Below the pieces are notes generated by a model that was not told the origin of the DNA, searched no databases, and was given only the letters and a program-made list of their open reading frames with translations. The translations under genes and the position numbers were made by a program. A DNA stretch of 64,000 nucleotides from Modicisalibacter sp049808615 (GTDB lineage: Bacteria; Pseudomonadota; Gammaproteobacteria; Pseudomonadales; Halomonadaceae). The stretch is taken from assembly GCF_049808615.1 (NCBI RefSeq), contig NZ_JBNCAN010000006.1:1-64000 (forward strand). The letters are read 5' to 3'. How positions within the stretch are numbered: position 1 is the stretch's first letter; every line of letters starts with the position of its first letter. This document shows positions 60,480 to 64,000 of the stretch, piece after piece.

Positions 60480-61832
60480 ATGAGCGTGGTACAGAACGTG
60501 CTGGCGGTCATCGTGGTGTTGGGACTGCTGATCACCTTTCACGAGTTCGGTCACTTCTGGGTCGCACGCCGCTGCGGCGTCAAGGTATTGCGCTTCTCGG
60601 TGGGGTTCGGCAAGCCGCTGTGGTCGCGGTTCGACCGCCGGGGTACGGAATTCGCCATTGCCGCCATTCCTTTGGGCGGTTACGTCAAGATGCTCGATGA
60701 GCGCGAAGCGCCGGTCGCTCCCGAGGAGCAGCATCTGGCCTTCAATCGCAAGAGTGTCTGGGCGCGTATCGCTATCGTGGTGGCTGGACCCTTGGCTAAC
60801 TTCTTGCTGGCGGTGGTGGCCTATTGGTTGCTGTTCGTCATTGGTACCACCGCGATTGCGCCAGTCATCGGTGAGGTGGCGCCGGACTCCCCGGCAGCCC
60901 GCGCCGGGTTGAGCTCGGGGCAGGAAATCGTGTCGATACAAAATGATCGCACTCGCTCCTGGGAAGACGTCAATCTCGAACTGATATCGCTGATTGGCCT
61001 CAATGGCACGCTCGAGGTGGCAACGCGCGATAGTGACAGCAGCGAAGCGCGCAGTCATCAGGTTCAAGTCTCCGATTGGTTGGCCCGTCAGGATCCCCCA
61101 CAGCCTTTGGAGAGCCTGGGCATCGCGCCCTGGCGTCCGACTATTCCGCCAGTGCTGGGGCAGGTGCTCGAGGGTGAAGCAGCCGCCCGGGCCGGGCTCG
61201 AAGCCGGCGATCGAATCCTGGCGCTGAATGGCAATGAAGTGACTAGCTGGATGGCGTTCGTCGAGGTCGTCCGTGCGCGTCCCGGCGAATCTTTGGCACT
61301 GCGCATCGAGCGTGATGGAGCGACCCTGGACCTCACCCTGACCCCGGGCCAGCGCGAGGTCCAGGGTGAAGTGATGGGCTATATCGGGGCCGGTGTCGAG
61401 TCGGTCTCCTGGCCCGAAGAGTACCAGCGTGAGATTCGCTATGGCGCGTTGGCATCCGTGGGGCGCGCTCTGACGCGCACGGCTGACATGACCGTATTGA
61501 CCCTGGATTCGATCCGCAAGATGCTCGTGGGCTTGATCTCACCCTCCAATCTTTCCGGGCCGATCACCATTGCACGCATTGCCGGTGATACCGCCCGCAG
61601 CGGTTTCGAAAGCTTCATCAGTTTCATGGCGTATCTGTCGATCAGTCTCGGTGTGCTCAACCTATTGCCGATCCCGGTGCTCGATGGCGGTCATTTGCTC
61701 TATTACCTGATCGAAGCCGTTCGTGGCCGACCGGTATCCGAAGAGGTCCAGGCGGTCGGGTTGCGTATCGGTATGGCCATGGTCGGCACCTTGATGCTGA
61801 TGGCGATCTATTTTGATCTGATGCGTCTGTGA
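60480..61832 (+). CDS. rseP: Site-2 zinc metalloprotease RseP
   Basis: 450 residues; the intramembrane protease that cuts RseA after DegS, freeing sigma-E, and also removes leftover signal peptides. HEFGH (His21, Glu22, His25) lies in the first helix, two PDZ domains occupy about 125-300 (VIGEVAPDSPAARAGLSSGQ; VLEGEAAARAGLEAGDRIL), and the third zinc ligand lies in LPIPVLDGGHLLYYLIEA. I chose the second ATG; the first, six bases earlier, overlaps the spacing from AGAGAGGA. Its neighbour is BamA, an envelope-stress connection. Confidence 0.95.
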   Translation: MSVVQNVLAVIVVLGLLITFHEFGHFWVARRCGVKVLRFSVGFGKPLWSRFDRRGTEFAIAAIPLGGYVKMLDEREAPVAPEEQHLAFNRKSVWARIAIVVAGPLANFLLAVVAYWLLFVIGTTAIAPVIGEVAPDSPAARAGLSSGQEIVSIQNDRTRSWEDVNLELISLIGLNGTLEVATRDSDSSEARSHQVQVSDWLARQDPPQPLESLGIAPWRPTIPPVLGQVLEGEAAARAGLEAGDRILALNGNEVTSWMAFVEVVRARPGESLALRIERDGATLDLTLTPGQREVQGEVMGYIGAGVESVSWPEEYQREIRYGALASVGRALTRTADMTVLTLDSIRKMLVGLISPSNLSGPITIARIAGDTARSGFESFISFMAYLSISLGVLNLLPIPVLDGGHLLYYLIEAVRGRPVSEEVQAVGLRIGMAMVGTLMLMAIYFDLMRL

Positions 61833-61908
61833 CCGACGTATCGACAACTGTGGCGCCGCTGGCGTCCATCGTCCCGAGGCAAACACCTGATGAGCAGTGT
61901 GACCACGC

Positions 61909-61936
61909 TTGTCAGTCACCCCGGGAAATGTATAAG
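61909..61936 (+). promoter_or_regulatory. Probable bamA promoter
   Basis: TTGTCA (61909-61914) and TATAAG (61931-61936) are 16 bp apart, about 46 bp before the bamA ATG. A sigma-E-like GGAACAA follows at 61958, but I could not find a matching -10. bamA is therefore likely to have a sigma-70 promoter in addition to read-through from rseP. Confidence 0.6.
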
Positions 61937-61982
61937 GTGCCTGTTCAGCGAGCCGGCGGAACAACTCGAGCGAAGCGATTGC

Positions 61983-64000
61983 ATGAAATTTAAGACCATC
62001 GGATTGGCGGTATTACTGACGTTAAGCACCCAGACGGCCCTGGCGGCCGACTTCACTGTTTCTGACATCCGTGTCGAAGGCCTGCAACGGGTTTCGGCAG
62101 CGTCGGTGTTCAATGCCTTCCCGGTGAGCGCCAACGAGCGTGTGGACGATCGCGAACTGGCCGCCGCCGCCAAGGAGTTGTTCGCAACCGGGTTGTTCGA
62201 CGACGTTCAATTGGCGCGAGATGGCGACGTACTGATCATCCGGGTGGAAGAGCGGCCCTCCATATCCCGCATCGAGATCGAGGGCAACTCCCAGGTCGCC
62301 GATGAGGACTTGCGCAAGGGCATGGCGGAAGCAGGGCTGGCAGAAGGTCAGGTGTTGCAGCGTGCGTCCTTGGACGAGGTGCAGCGTCAGCTCGAGCAGC
62401 TCTATCACTCCCAGGGGCGCTACAGTGCCAGTATCGATACCTCCATCGAACCGGTGGATCGTAACCGGGTTCAGGTCAATATCGAGGTCGATGAAGGGGC
62501 GGTCGCCAAGATTCGTCAGATCAACATCGTCGGTAATCAGACGTTTTCCGATGAGACGTTGCGTGACTTGATCGAGCTCGAGGATCGGCCGGGCTGGTTC
62601 TTCGGCTGGTTCTCCGATGATGAATACTCGCGTGAAAAGCTCTCCGGTGATCTGGAAACCCTGCGTTCCTATTATCTGGATCGTGGTTTCGTCAACTTTG
62701 CAATTACGTCGACTCAAGTCGCGATCAGCCCCGACAATTCGCAGATATTCGTCACCGTCAACGTCGACGAGGGCCAACGTTACCGGATCGGTAAGATCAA
62801 TTTTGCCGGCGAACTGACGCTTCCCGAGCAAGAGGCGCGTTCGCTGATCACCACCGAAAGCGGCGAGATCTATTCGCGCAGTGCGCTGACCGATTCCGCC
62901 GAGGCATTGCGTCAGCAGCTTGGCGCCGAAGGCTATGCCTTTGCCAATGTCGAAAGCGTTCCCGATGTGGCGGAAAACGGCGACACGGTCGATGTGACCT
63001 TCCTGGTGGAACCGGGCCGTCGTGCCTATGTACGCCGCATCAATTTCGAGGGTAATACCACGACCCAGGATGAGGTGTTGCGCCGCGAAATGACCCAGAT
63101 GGAGGGTGCGCCGGCCTCCACCGATCGCATCAGCCAGTCCAAGCAGCGCCTGGAGCGCCTCGGCTTCTTCCGTCAGGTCGATGTCGAGACACGTCCCGTC
63201 GCCGGCGAGTCGGACCAGGTCGATGTCACCTACAACGTCGAGGAGCAGCCCTCGGGGTCGATCTCGGCGAGTGTCGGTTATTCACAAAGTGCCGGAATCA
63301 TCTATGGTGCCTCGCTGGCGCAGAAGAACTTTCTGGGGACCGGTAACCAGGTCAATGTCGGCGCGCAGAAGAGCGACACCTTCACCAGCGTGAATTTCGG
63401 TTTTACCGATCCTTACTGGACCCTGGATGGCATTTCGCGGGGTTACAACCTGTTCTATCGCGAAACCGATTACGAGGACTCTGACGTCTCGACCTACTCC
63501 ACCGATTCCTACGGTGGCAGTATCGACTTCGGATATCCGATCAACGAGTACAGCCGGCTCAACTTCGGTGTCGGTCTCGAAGACTTGTCGATCGAGACGT
63601 ATCGGGACACGCCGGCGGAAATCGTCGAGTACACCAATACCCAGGGCGAAGATGCGACGAGCTACAAGCTCACTGCCAGCTGGACACGCAACAAGCTCAA
63701 TCGCGGCATCATGCCGACGGATGGCAGCTATCAGCGCGTTTCCCTGGAAACCGCAGTGCCGGGTTCCGATGCCGAGTACTACAAGGTGCGCTACCGCGGG
63801 CAGAAGCTGTTCGAGCTGAATCCCGATTGGTCGCTCAAGTTCGGCACCGAGTTGGGCTACGCCGACAGTATCGGTAACGACCCCTATCCGTTCTACGAGA
63901 ACTTCTACTCCGGTGGGCTGGGCTCGGTGCGTGGCTTTACCGGCAATACTCTAGGGCCCAAGACCACCGCCAGCAACTTCGGTGACGATGACACCCTGGG
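61983..64000 (+). CDS. bamA: Outer-membrane assembly factor BamA, 3' end outside the window
   Basis: 672 codons are visible without a stop. The signal peptide (MKFKTIGLAVLLTLSTQTAL, cut near AA) leads into POTRA domain 1 (FTVSDIRVEGLQRVSAASVF). Five POTRA domains follow up to about residue 420, with repeated text such as VDVTFLVEPGRRAYVRRINF. The beta-barrel begins with SISASVGYSQSAGIIYGASL. Near the window end GSVRGFTGN is the conserved VRGF loop 6 motif. BamA folds all other outer-membrane proteins. Missing: the last strands of the barrel. Confidence 0.97.
   Translation, partial: MKFKTIGLAVLLTLSTQTALAADFTVSDIRVEGLQRVSAASVFNAFPVSANERVDDRELAAAAKELFATGLFDDVQLARDGDVLIIRVEERPSISRIEIEGNSQVADEDLRKGMAEAGLAEGQVLQRASLDEVQRQLEQLYHSQGRYSASIDTSIEPVDRNRVQVNIEVDEGAVAKIRQINIVGNQTFSDETLRDLIELEDRPGWFFGWFSDDEYSREKLSGDLETLRSYYLDRGFVNFAITSTQVAISPDNSQIFVTVNVDEGQRYRIGKINFAGELTLPEQEARSLITTESGEIYSRSALTDSAEALRQQLGAEGYAFANVESVPDVAENGDTVDVTFLVEPGRRAYVRRINFEGNTTTQDEVLRREMTQMEGAPASTDRISQSKQRLERLGFFRQVDVETRPVAGESDQVDVTYNVEEQPSGSISASVGYSQSAGIIYGASLAQKNFLGTGNQVNVGAQKSDTFTSVNFGFTDPYWTLDGISRGYNLFYRETDYEDSDVSTYSTDSYGGSIDFGYPINEYSRLNFGVGLEDLSIETYRDTPAEIVEYTNTQGEDATSYKLTASWTRNKLNRGIMPTDGSYQRVSLETAVPGSDAEYYKVRYRGQKLFELNPDWSLKFGTELGYADSIGNDPYPFYENFYSGGLGSVRGFTGNTLGPKTTASNFGDDDTL

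Noticed and set aside
61958..61982. Sigma-E promoter for bamA
   Set aside because: GGAACAA resembles a -35, but no suitable -10 lies at the correct distance before the ATG.

Overview
The window looks like chromosomal housekeeping DNA of a moderately halophilic gammaproteobacterium, most likely Halomonadaceae (Halomonas-like). The evidence is indirect. Gene order is a mosaic of Pseudomonas-type blocks (coaBC-dut-algC-argB; dapD, an ArsC/YffB-like gene and dapC beside glnD and map) and Enterobacteria-type blocks (prfB with lysS, holD-like with rimI, radC-rpmB-rpmG-mutM, ftsY-ftsE-ftsX-rpoH, rpsB-tsf-pyrH-frr-uppS-cdsA-dxr-rseP-bamA). The DNA is moderately GC-rich, and cytosolic proteins carry acidic tails and insertions (FtsY N-terminus, AcnA insertion, the 128-residue hypothetical).

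Layout. 1-760: 5' part of an alpha/beta-hydrolase gene cut by the window edge, preceded by AT-rich palindromic DNA, the only clearly accessory-looking stretch. 808-4434: a VOC/glyoxalase protein, then a copper-export operon (MerR-type regulator, CopA, and a 25-residue membrane peptide that looks like a cupredoxin stub). 4646-5977: FadL-type outer-membrane porin. 6048-12812: oligopeptide ABC importer with two tandem binding proteins and a fused OppD-OppF ATPase. 13116-15911: prfB, with its programmed +1 frameshift, and lysS. 16148-19473: small conserved genes, bolA, a holD-like gene, rimI, zapB, rsmD. 19580-23718: ftsY-ftsE-ftsX-rpoH. 23793-28750: slmA, argB, algC, dut, coaBC on the minus strand. 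28832-34351: PQQ-type beta-propeller protein, radC, rpmB-rpmG, mutM, rlmI, a DUF2007/zinc-ribbon protein. 34413-42781: alanine dehydrogenase, trpS, YeeE/YedE sulfur transporter, malic enzyme, aconitase. 43162-46259: CPXCG protein, 2-Cys peroxiredoxin, thioredoxin reductase, slyX, a membrane-anchored cold-shock-domain protein. 46365-54217: minus-strand lysine/diaminopimelate and nitrogen-sensor cluster (map, glnD, dapC, an ArsC/Spx-like gene, dapD, dapE). 54522-64000: translation and envelope-biogenesis cluster ending inside bamA.

Functionally the window links translation (RF2, LysRS, TrpRS, S2, EF-Ts, RRF, L28, L33, methionine aminopeptidase), envelope assembly (UppS, CdsA, RseP, BamA, FtsY/E/X, ZapB, SlmA), lysine/arginine/nitrogen metabolism, and redox and copper defence.

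The most interesting unexplained signals are intergenic. Two elements, at 14223-14321 and 30988-31105, share fixed single-stranded blocks while all three of their nested stems differ in sequence yet remain paired, the signature expected of a conserved RNA or a single-stranded-DNA structure. Two other nested foldback elements lie at 15943-16041 and 43379-43507. I found no CRISPR array, tRNA, rRNA, complete insertion sequence or prophage.
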